A stretch of DNA of 64,000 nt, taken from the NCBI RefSeq assembly GCF_040270295.1, contig NZ_JBELOE010000239.1. The stretch is one strand, 5' to 3'. Both the position numbers and the translations under genes were made by a program. Position 1 is the stretch's first letter. Every line of letters begins with the position of its first letter. The notes under the pieces are model-generated. The model was given only the letters and a program-made list of their open reading frames with translations. It was not told the DNA's origin and searched no databases. Shown one piece after another: positions 17,043 to 26,286 of the stretch. The stretch comes from Catenovulum sediminis. Lineage in GTDB: Bacteria > Pseudomonadota > Gammaproteobacteria > Enterobacterales > Alteromonadaceae.

Positions 17043-18479
17043 ATGTTTAGAAGAACGAAAATTGTAACAACTTTAGGTCCAGCAACAGACAGAGACGACA
17101 ATTTAAGAAAAATTATCGAAGCTGGAGCAAATGTTGTTCGCATGAATTTTTCACACGGTGTTCCGGAAGATCACATTCAACGTGCTGAAAATGTAAGAGA
17201 AATTGCAAAATCATTAGGCCGTTATGTTGGTATTTTAGGTGACTTACAAGGTCCAAAAATCCGCGTGTCTACATTTAAAGATGGACCAATTCATTTAACA
17301 GTTGGTGAGCAATTTATCCTTGATGCTGATTTAGGCAAAGGTGAAGGCACTAAAGAATCTGTTGGTCTTGACTATAAAGACTTGGTAAATGATGTTGTTA
17401 GTGGCGATACACTATTGTTAGATGACGGTCGTGTCCAGTTAACCGTTGTTCAGGTTGAAGGCAATAAAATAATCACTAAGGTAAAAATTGGTGGCAAGCT
17501 TTCAGATAAAAAAGGCATCAACAAACTAGGTGGTGGTTTATCTGCTCCAGCATTAACTGAAAAAGATAAAGAAGATATTAAATTAGCAGCTAAGATTGGT
17601 GTCGATTTTTTAGCTGTTTCTTTCCCACAATCCGGTGCAGATTTAGTTTATGCGCGTCAACTCGCTCAAGAAGCGGGTTTAGATGCACAAATCGTCGCTA
17701 AAGTAGAACGTGCTGAAACAGTAGAGACAGACGAAGCAATCGATGACATTATTACCAACTGTGATGTAGTCATGGTTGCCCGTGGCGACTTGGGCGTAGA
17801 AATTGGTGACCCTGCATTAGTAAGCAAGCAAAAGAAACTGATTTCGCGTTCACGTCAGTTAAATCGAGCGGTTATTACTGCAACTCAAATGATGGAATCC
17901 ATGATAGAAAATCCGATGCCGACTCGTGCAGAGGTTATGGATGTTGCAAACGCAGTGTTAGATGGAACTGATGCGGTTATGTTATCAGGTGAAACTGCTT
18001 CAGGTGCCTACCCGCTTGAAACGGTTGAGTCGATGGCTGGTGTATGTGTTGGTGCCGAAAAACACCCTAGTGTGTTAGCGTCTAAACATAGATTAAGTGA
18101 AGAATTTACATCTATCTCAGAAACAACGGCGCTATCGGCAATGTATGCTGCAAATCATACCAATGATGTTAAAGCGATTGTCTGTTTGACAGAGTCAGGT
18201 AGTACTGCGAAATTGATGTCTAGAATCAGCTCAGGCATTCGCATTTTCGCTTTGTCTCGTCACGAAAAATCACTCACAACGTGTGCATTATATCGTGGTG
18301 TTCAACCATACTTCTTCGATTCAACTAAATCAAATCCTGCGTCTCTAAGCAATGATGTATTAGCAACATTGAAAGATGCTGGTCACTTAGAAAAAGGTGA
18401 CTTAGTGATTATCACGCATGGTGATGCAATGGAAACAGTTGGCGCGACCAATACATTAAAGTTAGTCCGCGTGAGTTAA
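17043..18479 (+). CDS. pykA: Pyruvate kinase, PykA type
   Basis: Transfers phosphate from phosphoenolpyruvate to ADP, giving pyruvate and ATP. 478 residues from the ATG at 17043, which has GGGAG 8 bases upstream; a TTG at 17028 is in frame but lies before that site. The N-terminus RRTKIVTTLGPATDRDDNL and NVVRMNFSHG are typical of PykA (AMP/sugar-phosphate-activated type II), with the metal/substrate stretches AKVERAE and VMVARGDLGVEIG and the phosphate-binding TATQMMESM. The gene lies 105 bases after hexR, and pykA is a known HexR target in other genera. A strong terminator follows. Confidence 0.96.
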   Translation: MFRRTKIVTTLGPATDRDDNLRKIIEAGANVVRMNFSHGVPEDHIQRAENVREIAKSLGRYVGILGDLQGPKIRVSTFKDGPIHLTVGEQFILDADLGKGEGTKESVGLDYKDLVNDVVSGDTLLLDDGRVQLTVVQVEGNKIITKVKIGGKLSDKKGINKLGGGLSAPALTEKDKEDIKLAAKIGVDFLAVSFPQSGADLVYARQLAQEAGLDAQIVAKVERAETVETDEAIDDIITNCDVVMVARGDLGVEIGDPALVSKQKKLISRSRQLNRAVITATQMMESMIENPMPTRAEVMDVANAVLDGTDAVMLSGETASGAYPLETVESMAGVCVGAEKHPSVLASKHRLSEEFTSISETTALSAMYAANHTNDVKAIVCLTESGSTAKLMSRISSGIRIFALSRHEKSLTTCALYRGVQPYFFDSTKSNPASLSNDVLATLKDAGHLEKGDLVIITHGDAMETVGATNTLKLVRVS

Positions 18480-18509
18480 TTAAAACTTATTCTATTGAGT
18501 GAATGACTG

Positions 18510-18542
18510 GCCGTATTAATTTAAGTTAATACGGCTTTTTTC
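18510..18542 (+). terminator. Terminator after pykA
   Basis: 10-bp perfect stem GCCGTATTAA (18510-18519) with TTAATACGGC (18526-18535), a 6-base loop and a run of T. Five bases further is the stop of the convergent alpha/beta hydrolase gene. Confidence 0.9.
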
Positions 18543-18546
18543 TAAC

Positions 18547-19302
18547 TTAGTTTAAGCCCTTATAAAAAATTAGGAATTGCTGCAGTACCCAATCAGGATT
18601 ATCCAAGGTTAAGTCGTGTCCCCCATCGCATGTTTCAGCTACTTCAACGCCCCACTCTTTTGCTAGCACCATTGAACATTTAGGATCAACCAAATTATCA
18701 TTTTTTGAATATAAAATTTGTATTGCAACGTCTGGCTGTTTACAAATTTTAAACCGTGCAGCTGAGATTAACTGACGAATAAAGTTAATACGCTTGACCG
18801 GAGCTGACTTCGCTATATTGACCCGCTCGTCTAACCGTTCTGGTATTATTTTTTGGTTACTGGTCATTTCTAGTATTAGTCGTTCTCTTTGCTCAATACC
18901 GCTAAACAAAGCTTTTAATATCTTGTAATAATTTTGGCTTTTCAGTCTGCGATAGAAAGGCAAATAACCGGCAACGCTGGTGTTAATTAAAGTGATCGCT
19001 AAAACATGCTGTCGAAAACTGTTTGCCCAATCCAATGCGACCATCGCCCCCATAGAAATAGATACTATGGCAACTTTATAATTTTTGCCGTAGCGCTGCT
19101 GCATGCACTGATGCAAAAACTCACTCACATCATGAATATTAAGCTTAGATTTTTCTTCATTAAGATCGCCATTTCCAGGAACATCAAGCGCTACGATAGG
19201 CAAACCCGGTAAACTTTGTTTTAGTTTCTCACTAAAGTCCCCCCAATGCCTGTGTTCCCGCATTAACCCTCTAAGTAATACGATGGCATTTATCTTGTTC
19301 AT
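18547..19302 (-). CDS. Alpha/beta-fold hydrolase
   Basis: 251 residues with the alpha/beta hydrolase layout. The nucleophile elbow is VSISMGAM (Ser83), where the usual first Gly of GxSxG is Ser; the acid is probably the Asp in SKNDNLVD and the base the His in GGHDLTLDNPDW. No signal peptide, so cytosolic. The start overlaps the stop of the upstream M14-like gene by one base (TAATG), a sign of coupled translation. The substrate cannot be told from sequence; the pairing suggests both act on the same ester- or amide-linked compound. Confidence 0.75.
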   Translation of the reverse strand: MNKINAIVLLRGLMREHRHWGDFSEKLKQSLPGLPIVALDVPGNGDLNEEKSKLNIHDVSEFLHQCMQQRYGKNYKVAIVSISMGAMVALDWANSFRQHVLAITLINTSVAGYLPFYRRLKSQNYYKILKALFSGIEQRERLILEMTSNQKIIPERLDERVNIAKSAPVKRINFIRQLISAARFKICKQPDVAIQILYSKNDNLVDPKCSMVLAKEWGVEVAETCDGGHDLTLDNPDWVLQQFLIFYKGLN

Positions 19303-20351
19303 TAGTTGTCATACCATAACTGGGTTGCTTTTTGGTCCATGTTTAAACTTTTGCCATCTTCTAACCAATTGGGGTAAGAAGCGACAGCTCTAATTAGAAA
19401 CTCCATTAAAACTAGGTGACTACGTAATACTCTTTTCACTCTATGTGGTTTAACCGGATGAAATAATCCTACACTTTTCAATAATTGCAGTGGATTTTTC
19501 TTTACCCAACGCCAAGATCCCATCTCTAAAGTTAAAGGTAAAAAGACAGTATTATGCTGCAACGATTCTTCGTACAAATAGTCCCATAAGTCACCGTGAC
19601 ATAGATAATGTTTTGCTTGCGGTTCAAATTTATACGTATGATATGGGTAGGCTTGAAATAATAAATCACGTAAGTGAAAAACTTCACCTATATGTTGAAT
19701 CGGCTGAAATTTGCTTTTTGCATACGGAAACCAAATTCTATCATGTAAACCAAACCCACTATGACAATCTAACACTAGGCTGAAAGGCGCGTGAAAAGAA
19801 TCATCACGAATAAAACTGCTTAGAGCTTGTGCTTCGGTTTGCATCGGTTCGCCACTTTTACCGCGATACCAAGGTATACGCGGTGAAATTCTTTGACCTC
19901 CAACTAAAAACGCAGTTTTTTCATCACTGTTAACAGGTGCATTTCTCATAAGGTCTACCCCATTACCATTCGAGCGCTTATGACACGCCATGCCAACCGG
20001 ATTAACCAAAGGTACAAAGTTCAGGCGCACATTTTCCAATAAAAAATTTAAGCTTTTGTCCCACGCAAGACGCCCGATTACACTTTCTAAAAATGCTAAC
20101 AGAACTTGTGTGCCAATCCGTTCTAGACCATGCACCCCACCAACAAATGTAATAACGGGCGCATTTTGCTTTTCACTGCCTAATGACAAAGCGTAAATTG
20201 GAAACAAGTGTTCATTGTAATTAACATGAGCAAGTGTTTGCTGTCGTAATTGAGTATTTGATAACTCAATAAGGTGTTCGAGCTGTTTAAGTTCAGGAAG
20301 GTAATTATCGACAAATTTCAGACTCACTATAATCCTCGTACTGTTCACCAT
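19302..20351 (-). CDS. M14-family zinc carboxypeptidase-like protein
   Basis: 349 residues. Metal-ligand pattern of M14/succinylglutamate-desuccinylase-type enzymes: His74 and Glu77 in GGVHGLERIG, a third His in LVLDCHSGFGL, and a catalytic Glu candidate in LTLEMGSW. The NPVGMACHKRSNGNGVDLMRN segment carries the substrate-binding Asn-Gly/Arg type motif of this fold. No signal peptide is visible, so it is probably cytosolic. AGGA precedes the ATG by 8 bases. First gene of a two-gene unit with the alpha/beta hydrolase. Exact substrate (peptide, acyl-amino acid) unknown. Confidence 0.78.
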   Translation of the reverse strand: MVNSTRIIVSLKFVDNYLPELKQLEHLIELSNTQLRQQTLAHVNYNEHLFPIYALSLGSEKQNAPVITFVGGVHGLERIGTQVLLAFLESVIGRLAWDKSLNFLLENVRLNFVPLVNPVGMACHKRSNGNGVDLMRNAPVNSDEKTAFLVGGQRISPRIPWYRGKSGEPMQTEAQALSSFIRDDSFHAPFSLVLDCHSGFGLHDRIWFPYAKSKFQPIQHIGEVFHLRDLLFQAYPYHTYKFEPQAKHYLCHGDLWDYLYEESLQHNTVFLPLTLEMGSWRWVKKNPLQLLKSVGLFHPVKPHRVKRVLRSHLVLMEFLIRAVASYPNWLEDGKSLNMDQKATQLWYDN

Positions 20352-20510
20352 AACTAGGATCCTGACGCGCTTGACTGTTTTTATGTAAATTTTAGTGGAA
20401 AGAATCGAAAGCCACTAGAAAGTCACGAGTCAGTAAAAGCTTTCAGGTTTTAGTGATTGCAGCACATATATAAGTCAGTTTAATTACATAGAAAAAATGA
20501 GGTTGTTTTT

Positions 20511-20544
20511 TAGCCGTTTACTCATGTACATCAGTAAACGGCTA
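20511..20544. repeat. Perfect 12-bp inverted repeat between two minus-strand units
   Basis: TAGCCGTTTACT (20511-20522) and AGTAAACGGCTA (20533-20544) flank a 10-base loop, 29 bases beyond the DUF4340 gene stop. T bases precede it on the plus strand rather than follow it, so it is not a canonical terminator in either direction, although as an RNA hairpin it could protect the 3' end of the ABC-cluster message. Confidence 0.55.
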
Positions 20545-20572
20545 TTAAATTAGAGTAATGATGCCAAAATCA

Positions 20573-21610
20573 TTACTTTTCAGAGTCGACACGCCCATTC
20601 GTGTTTTCGTCGGTTTCGTCAGGCAAGGGTTTTAAAAAATCTTCCATGACTTTGTTTAAGTTATTAAATTGATAAGTGGCTAACGTAAATTGCCAATTAT
20701 TAAATTTATCATCTAACCCTTCAACTTTTAACCACCGAGTCTCCTCTTGCTCTAAAAAGTGCAAAGTGAAATTTCTGTTGTCGGATAATTCGACATCCAC
20801 CGTAAAGGTATCTAAATTCTCCCATAAGGTATTGTCTTGCGTTGAGACATCTTCAAACCGCAAACTCAATAACGAGTCCAGATAGCTAGGCACAATAGAA
20901 GCATATTGTAATTCTCGGTTTGGTGGAATATCTAATAGCACGAAAGTATCGCTCGCACTTTTAGCTTCTTCAGTTTCTTCACTAGGCGCTTGTGCGGTAA
21001 TCGTCCAACGTAATTTATCATTTTCACTGGCTGAAACTGTAGCAACTTCGTCTTGCTCAAGATCAAAAACCTGCTTATCTAACCAAGTTTGTGCTGTGTT
21101 TGGTACATTGATAGCAGTATCTAACAACCAAGTCTGATTTTTACCGCTTAAACGCGCATAACGCCCACTATTTGCCCGTTTACCCAACAAAAATGAAATA
21201 GATTTACCACTTGCAAATTCTAGTTCAACTTTGCGCCCATTCCCCCCTGTTTCTGACGCATTCTCCGCTAAGCCTAAAACTGCAAAATTTTCTTGCTTAC
21301 TGGTTTTAGCTTCAATATTTACCGCGGATGAAACATCATTAAACCATTGAGCCAGCAGTTTTGCATCTATTGGGTAATTCGCTTTGTTGTGCATTAACCA
21401 ATCATCGTTTATTAGCTGTGCATCTATCATCAATTGATGATTTTCGTCATAGATGCGAACACCTTTTAAATTGTTTTTTTGTTGCCCTGAAATATTAAGC
21501 CAAGGCGTTTTAACTTGTGCATCAGTGTTTTCAGTTTGAGGATAAAAAATGCCTACGGCGATGGCTGCTAAGCCAATTAATAACAATAAAATTGCTTTAT
21601 TCAGATTCAT
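20573..21610 (-). CDS. DUF4340 domain protein, ABC-cluster accessory
   Basis: 345 residues: one N-terminal membrane segment (about 5-24), then a periplasmic region. The FAVLGLAEN, KVELEFASGKSISFLLGKRANSGRYARL and TWLDKQVFDLEQDEV stretches match the DUF4340 family, which usually sits beside GldG-like ABC genes. The C-terminus is acidic and low-complexity (DETDENTNG). It starts 12 bases after the GldG-like gene and ends the four-gene unit. Function unknown; probably part of a membrane complex with the ABC transporter. Confidence 0.75.
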   Translation of the reverse strand: MNLNKAILLLLIGLAAIAVGIFYPQTENTDAQVKTPWLNISGQQKNNLKGVRIYDENHQLMIDAQLINDDWLMHNKANYPIDAKLLAQWFNDVSSAVNIEAKTSKQENFAVLGLAENASETGGNGRKVELEFASGKSISFLLGKRANSGRYARLSGKNQTWLLDTAINVPNTAQTWLDKQVFDLEQDEVATVSASENDKLRWTITAQAPSEETEEAKSASDTFVLLDIPPNRELQYASIVPSYLDSLLSLRFEDVSTQDNTLWENLDTFTVDVELSDNRNFTLHFLEQEETRWLKVEGLDDKFNNWQFTLATYQFNNLNKVMEDFLKPLPDETDENTNGRVDSEK

Positions 21611-21622
21611 TGCATTACTCCA

Positions 21623-23458
21623 TTAAGCTATTTTTCTTCTTTTAAAAGTTAGGCTTAAAAAGTACAACAGAATAGTTAAAAACAATGGCGCCACTATCAC
21701 ATTGATGAATTTTAACCAACTGCCAAGCGCTTCTATATCTTTGTTTAATTGGTGTTGAACTTCACGCAAAGACTTACGGATTGATAATTTTTCGGCAATA
21801 AAAGAATCAATGGCTTGTTGCTGCTCTTGACTCAATACTAACTTACCGCCTTCACCAATTTGACTTTGCAGCTCAGATAATTTTTGCTCGGTTTCACTGA
21901 GTCTTGCTTGTAATTCTTGTTCTTTTTCTCTGAATTTAGCTTCAGCCTGAACTTCGATTTCATTAACTCGTGTAAATGGGCGAGAAAACTTGCCGCGCGC
22001 TCTGATACTAATAAGCTCTGAACTACCACCTAAATTTTCTACTGAATTAGCTACAAAATCACCATTGTTGGCAAATGGCGTTGCGATGCTTTGACCGAAG
22101 AAGCTACTTTTTTGTACCCAAAATCTATCTGCTAGTAAATCGGCATCCGCAACCAAAATAACATTGGCTTCACTGGTTTTGTCTACGAAACCCGCTGTGT
22201 TTTTATATTCTTCATTATCTTTAAAAACTGAGGTTAATTGACCGCTAATGCGAGCAGCTAGCACTTTAGTTTGGTTGTCCGGCACAAAGTTTTGCTGCAA
22301 TCTTTGTGGATCACGCATGCTAGAATACAGCATACTATTTGTAGTATTTGTATATGGGCTCGATTCAAACAAGGGTTCAAAATTAATATCTGCATCTTGT
22401 TTTTTGGCTAAATAACCAAATGAGGCACCATTAATAGATTCAAGTTGTCCAGTTACCGTATCTTTTTCAGAAATTAACTGTCGATTTAAACCAAGGTACG
22501 CAAAATGTTTACCACTGCCACCAGATGGCATACGGATCTCCAATGCAGCAGATGCATCAAGGACAATTTGACTGGCTTCAAACTCAACCCCCCAAGTGTC
22601 TAAAAACGCCTGTAAACCACTTTGCTGACTCATACCTGACGGACTTGATTCAGTATGCGGATCGATAAATGCAAGTACATTTCCACCTTGCATAATAAAT
22701 TGATCAATAGAATATTTTAACGCATCACTAGGCACTGTTGGATTAATTAACATTAATACATCCGTCTGAGCTGGTATTTCCGATGCATCGGCAGCCAAAA
22801 CTTCCGTTTCATACAATTGCTGAAGTTGCTGATAAAACACCCAAGGCTGCTGTGCTTGATTCATCATCATTGGGTTCATCATCGCCGGATCAGATCCACC
22901 GGCAATTGGTAGATCAGTTATTATGCTCACTTTAATCGCATTGGGATCAACTAGACTGTTAATCAATTTACTAATGTCGTATTCAAGAAATTCTTCTTTT
23001 GACGGGTCAAAAAATGCAATAATTTCTTGATCATCGAGTGCATTTCGACCACCTAATCCAAAATATAAGTTATCTCCCAAATTACCTACGGGAGCGGCCG
23101 TTAGTCCAAATTCTGCAGCCATGTCTTCATTTTCTGAAAAAGGCTCTGGATCTATGACATGTAACTTAATTTTACCATTGCTGTGCAATTGATATTCTTC
23201 TAGCAGGTTTTTAACGCGTTCGGCATAACCACGAATTTGGGTAAGCCCTTCGGACGTTTTTTCTGAAAAGAAAAAATAGAGATTAATCGGTTCATCTATC
23301 TTTTTTAGGACCGATTTAGAACCTTCTGACAAGCTAAAGACTTTATTTTCAGTTAAGTCGATGCGATACGGATTTAATAATAAGTTGTTTAATAAAACTG
23401 CGCCGAAAAATATGAGAGCCAACGCAAACAAGCCAATTGATGTGTTTAATTTTTTCAT
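21623..23458 (-). CDS. GldG-like ABC transporter auxiliary membrane protein
   Basis: 611 residues with an N-terminal membrane segment (about 5-26), a large periplasmic region and a C-terminal membrane segment (FINVIVAPLFLTILLYFLSL) ending in basic residues. NLLLNPYRIDLTENKVFSLS and INLYFFFSEK are typical of the ABC_transp_aux/GldG family, and a coiled coil precedes the last membrane segment (about 510-570). The start was set at the ATG at 23458, with AGAG 8 bases upstream, over a TTG two codons earlier. Follows the permease gene by 13 bases. In Bacteroidetes GldG works with GldA and GldF in gliding; in gammaproteobacteria the role is not established. Confidence 0.82.
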   Translation of the reverse strand: MKKLNTSIGLFALALIFFGAVLLNNLLLNPYRIDLTENKVFSLSEGSKSVLKKIDEPINLYFFFSEKTSEGLTQIRGYAERVKNLLEEYQLHSNGKIKLHVIDPEPFSENEDMAAEFGLTAAPVGNLGDNLYFGLGGRNALDDQEIIAFFDPSKEEFLEYDISKLINSLVDPNAIKVSIITDLPIAGGSDPAMMNPMMMNQAQQPWVFYQQLQQLYETEVLAADASEIPAQTDVLMLINPTVPSDALKYSIDQFIMQGGNVLAFIDPHTESSPSGMSQQSGLQAFLDTWGVEFEASQIVLDASAALEIRMPSGGSGKHFAYLGLNRQLISEKDTVTGQLESINGASFGYLAKKQDADINFEPLFESSPYTNTTNSMLYSSMRDPQRLQQNFVPDNQTKVLAARISGQLTSVFKDNEEYKNTAGFVDKTSEANVILVADADLLADRFWVQKSSFFGQSIATPFANNGDFVANSVENLGGSSELISIRARGKFSRPFTRVNEIEVQAEAKFREKEQELQARLSETEQKLSELQSQIGEGGKLVLSQEQQQAIDSFIAEKLSIRKSLREVQHQLNKDIEALGSWLKFINVIVAPLFLTILLYFLSLTFKRRKIA

Positions 23459-23471
23459 CTGCAAATCTCTG

Positions 23472-24200
23472 TTAGTCCGCTTTTTTCTGTTCTACCAAAA
23501 TATGACACGCAAATAGCCATATAAAAATAACCAAAACAAAATACATAATATCTTTCAAGCTCAACACACCTTTTGAAATAGCTTCAAAATGCGACAAAAA
23601 GCTGAATGAGGCAACTGTGTCCAACACTATGGCTGGTACATATCCTTTTAATGAAGATAGAACCATAGTCGTGCCACTTAAAACAAAAGCAAAGCAAACC
23701 ACCACGGTTAGAATAAATGCTACCACTTGATTTTTACTCAGTGCTGACATGCAGTTACCAATGGCTAGAAAAGCGCCGGCCATCAACCAACTACCAATAT
23801 ATGCGGCTAATATGCTGCCATTATCTGGCTGTCCTAAATAATTTACGGTCACCCATAAAGGAAATGTCAAAATTAGAGAAAGTCCTAAGATAGCCCAAGT
23901 CGCAAAAAACTTGCCTAACACAGCCTGCCAACAGCTAATTGGTAAAGTGATAAGCAGTTCAATGGTGCCGCTTTTTCTTTCTTCAGCCCAGCTTTTCATT
24001 GCGATTGCGGGCACCAGAAATAAATATAGCCAAGGTAAAAAATTGAAAAAAGGTTGCAGATCAGACTGTCCTCTTTCGTAAAAATTACCTAAATAAAAAG
24101 TAAAAACACCACTTAACATTAAAAACATAAAAATAAATACGTACGCAACGGGTGTTGCAAAAAAACTGCAAAATTCTCTTTTAAAAATTACTGTGGTCAT
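23472..24200 (-). CDS. ABC-2 type permease (GldF-like)
   Basis: 242 residues with about six hydrophobic membrane segments, including VAYVFIFMFLMLSGVFTFYL, WLYLFLVPAIAMKSWAEERKSGTIELLITLP and a C-terminal YFVLVIFIWLFACHIL. The SWAEERKSGTIELL coupling-type loop is characteristic of ABC-2/GldF permeases. It lies 3 bases after the ATPase gene and before the GldG-like gene, so the transporter is probably this permease, the ATPase at 24204-25127 and the auxiliary proteins. The substrate is unknown. Confidence 0.85.
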   Translation of the reverse strand: MTTVIFKREFCSFFATPVAYVFIFMFLMLSGVFTFYLGNFYERGQSDLQPFFNFLPWLYLFLVPAIAMKSWAEERKSGTIELLITLPISCWQAVLGKFFATWAILGLSLILTFPLWVTVNYLGQPDNGSILAAYIGSWLMAGAFLAIGNCMSALSKNQVVAFILTVVVCFAFVLSGTTMVLSSLKGYVPAIVLDTVASFSFLSHFEAISKGVLSLKDIMYFVLVIFIWLFACHILVEQKKAD

Positions 24201-24203
24201 CTT

Positions 24204-25127
24204 TTATGCAACCTCTTGTGTAAGCTCTCTAAATACATCATCTAGTTGCCCCTGTTCGTTATACATGGCTTTAATAGACCACCCTTGAAGGTGAATTAAA
24301 TCCATAATTTGGGGGAATATATTGCCATAACTTTCGTGTGATAAAATAGAAATCATGGTATCTGTCCGTTGCACAACGTCTGTGACTCCCGGTGCCAGTT
24401 TTAATTGTGATATATCCGGTAATTGCCCTTCAAACTCAACATTCAATGCTTGGTTGTATTTAGATTTCGATTGAAGCTCAAATGGCGTACCATCAAATAC
24501 TTTTTTACCTTTCGCGATAATTACCGCTCTATTGCAAACGGCAGAGACCTCTTCAAGAATATGAGTTGAAATAATAACGATTTTATCTTTAGAGAGATTT
24601 TTGATTAACGCTCGTACTTGGTGTTTTTGATTTGGGTCTAATCCATCTGTTGGCTCATCTAAGATTAATACCTGAGGATCATGGATAATCGCCTGAGCTA
24701 AGCCTACTCGACGCTTAAAGCCTTTAGATAGGTTATCAATTTGTCGATTTAGCACAGATTGCAGTTCTACTTTATCGACAACTTCTTGCAGCTTCTGTTT
24801 TTTTTGTGCTTTTTTTAGGCCACGTGTATCTGCAATAAAAGATAAAAATTGTAATACCGTCATGTCACCATAGGCTGGTGCCCCTTCCGGCAAATAACCA
24901 ATTTTTTGTTTAATTTCAATTGGCGCGGCTTTTAAGTTTTTATCATTAATTTTAATTTCACCAGAGGAAGGTTCTAAAAAGCCAGTGATCATTTTCATCG
25001 AGGTTGACTTACCGGCCCCATTGGGTCCTAAAAACCCAACAATATCACCTGCTTTAATTTCTAGGTTTAAATTATCGACTGCTACAAAATCACCAAATTT
25101 CTTTGTTAAATTTGTTATTTGGATCAT
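24204..25127 (-). CDS. ABC transporter ATP-binding protein (GldA-like)
   Basis: 307 residues. Walker A GPNGAGKSTSMKM (about 34-46), Q-loop region GYLPEGAPAYGDMTV, signature LSKGFKRRVGLAQAI with the Lys-Gly-Phe variant seen in ABC-2 exporters, Walker B VLILDEPTDGLDPNQ and the H-loop IIISTHILEEV. A C-terminal domain of about 80 residues follows (LNVEFEGQLPDISQ). First gene of the four-gene unit, which reads ATPase, permease, GldG-like, DUF4340. It powers export or membrane remodelling by the permease encoded next. Confidence 0.9.
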   Translation of the reverse strand: MIQITNLTKKFGDFVAVDNLNLEIKAGDIVGFLGPNGAGKSTSMKMITGFLEPSSGEIKINDKNLKAAPIEIKQKIGYLPEGAPAYGDMTVLQFLSFIADTRGLKKAQKKQKLQEVVDKVELQSVLNRQIDNLSKGFKRRVGLAQAIIHDPQVLILDEPTDGLDPNQKHQVRALIKNLSKDKIVIISTHILEEVSAVCNRAVIIAKGKKVFDGTPFELQSKSKYNQALNVEFEGQLPDISQLKLAPGVTDVVQRTDTMISILSHESYGNIFPQIMDLIHLQGWSIKAMYNEQGQLDDVFRELTQEVA

Positions 25128-25317
25128 AGGCGCATCTCTCCATAGTTTATCGCAAATTAATAAATTAAATTAAGTGGTTATACCACAAAGCAGTTACATA
25201 TGTGCAACAGTGGTAAAAATCAAGTAGTAAGAGAAGTAATTTAACGCGAAACCAAAAATTACTTAGTTTCGCACAGAGGGGAGAATATTGACCTTTGTTT
25301 TGCTAGCTGGGCATATG

Positions 25318-26286
25318 TTATTTACCCTTGTAGACACTCACGCAATTTCGACCTCCTTCTTTCGATTGATATAAAGCATGATCGGCTGCTTCCATCCATT
25401 CTTCATGATTGCTAATCCCATCACTGAGCTCAGCAATCCCTAAACTTACAGTGTATTGAAATGAAATATCCTGATAATGAACAACAGATTCTTCAATATG
25501 CTTACGCAAGCGTTCGGCAAATATTTTGGCTTGCTCAGCACGTGTGTTAATTAACACTATCGCATATTCTTCACCACCGTAACGACCTGCTACATCTGTT
25601 TCCCGCATGTTCATGATTAATGCATCAGCGGTGTTTTTTATCGCGGCATCACCCGCTGGATGCCCGTATTGATCATTTACATGTTTAAAATGATCAATAT
25701 CAAACATAATCAGTGAACTGACCTGCTCATACCGCTTCGCTCTTTTAAATTCTTTACTTAAACATTCTTCCCAATATCCGCGGTTAAATAAACCGGTAAG
25801 CTTATCTGTGCGCGACAATCGTTTTAATTCATCATTTACCGCTTTTAATTCAATTCGGTTAACTGCAACATCTGTTACGTCGTAAACAATAATGCCTATT
25901 CTTTCTACCACACCGACGGACGAATCAAGTGGAATAATAGTCACATTTTGATACATGAACTCTGCAGAGCCTGTGATGGGTCGATAATTTTTAAACTTAA
26001 ACAAATAGGGCCTTTGTTCCCATGTTGTAAAAGCTCTAGTGTTTAGTTGAAAAACACATTCAGCTTTATGTCGAAACCATTCCTCATTTATTTCGGTAAA
26101 AATATCAAATAATAATTGATCTCTTACCTCATAAGGGTGCAACCCACTATGGCTTTCCATAAAGTTATTCCACAGCTGAATATTGTACTCTCTGTCTAAC
26201 ACAACTAATCCAACATCTAGGTTTTGCAACATTCCCATAAAGGAATGAAATTCTTTAAAATTGTCAGAGGAATTATCTGTAGTCAT
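25318..26286 (-). CDS. Diguanylate cyclase with PAS sensor domain
   Basis: Makes cyclic di-GMP from two GTP. 322 residues: a PAS domain (about 15-145, with VGLVVLDREYNIQLWN) and a GGDEF domain (about 155-320). The active loop is GGEEY (237-241), and an RETD inhibitory I-site precedes it by five residues, so product inhibition is likely. DKLTGLFNRGYWEE and FDIDHFKHVNDQYGHPAGD are typical. No membrane segment. The start overlaps the stop of the CheC-like gene, and it ends a three-gene unit with a response regulator, suggesting a signalling output regulated by phosphorylation. Confidence 0.93.
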   Translation of the reverse strand: MTTDNSSDNFKEFHSFMGMLQNLDVGLVVLDREYNIQLWNNFMESHSGLHPYEVRDQLLFDIFTEINEEWFRHKAECVFQLNTRAFTTWEQRPYLFKFKNYRPITGSAEFMYQNVTIIPLDSSVGVVERIGIIVYDVTDVAVNRIELKAVNDELKRLSRTDKLTGLFNRGYWEECLSKEFKRAKRYEQVSSLIMFDIDHFKHVNDQYGHPAGDAAIKNTADALIMNMRETDVAGRYGGEEYAIVLINTRAEQAKIFAERLRKHIEESVVHYQDISFQYTVSLGIAELSDGISNHEEWMEAADHALYQSKEGGRNCVSVYKGK

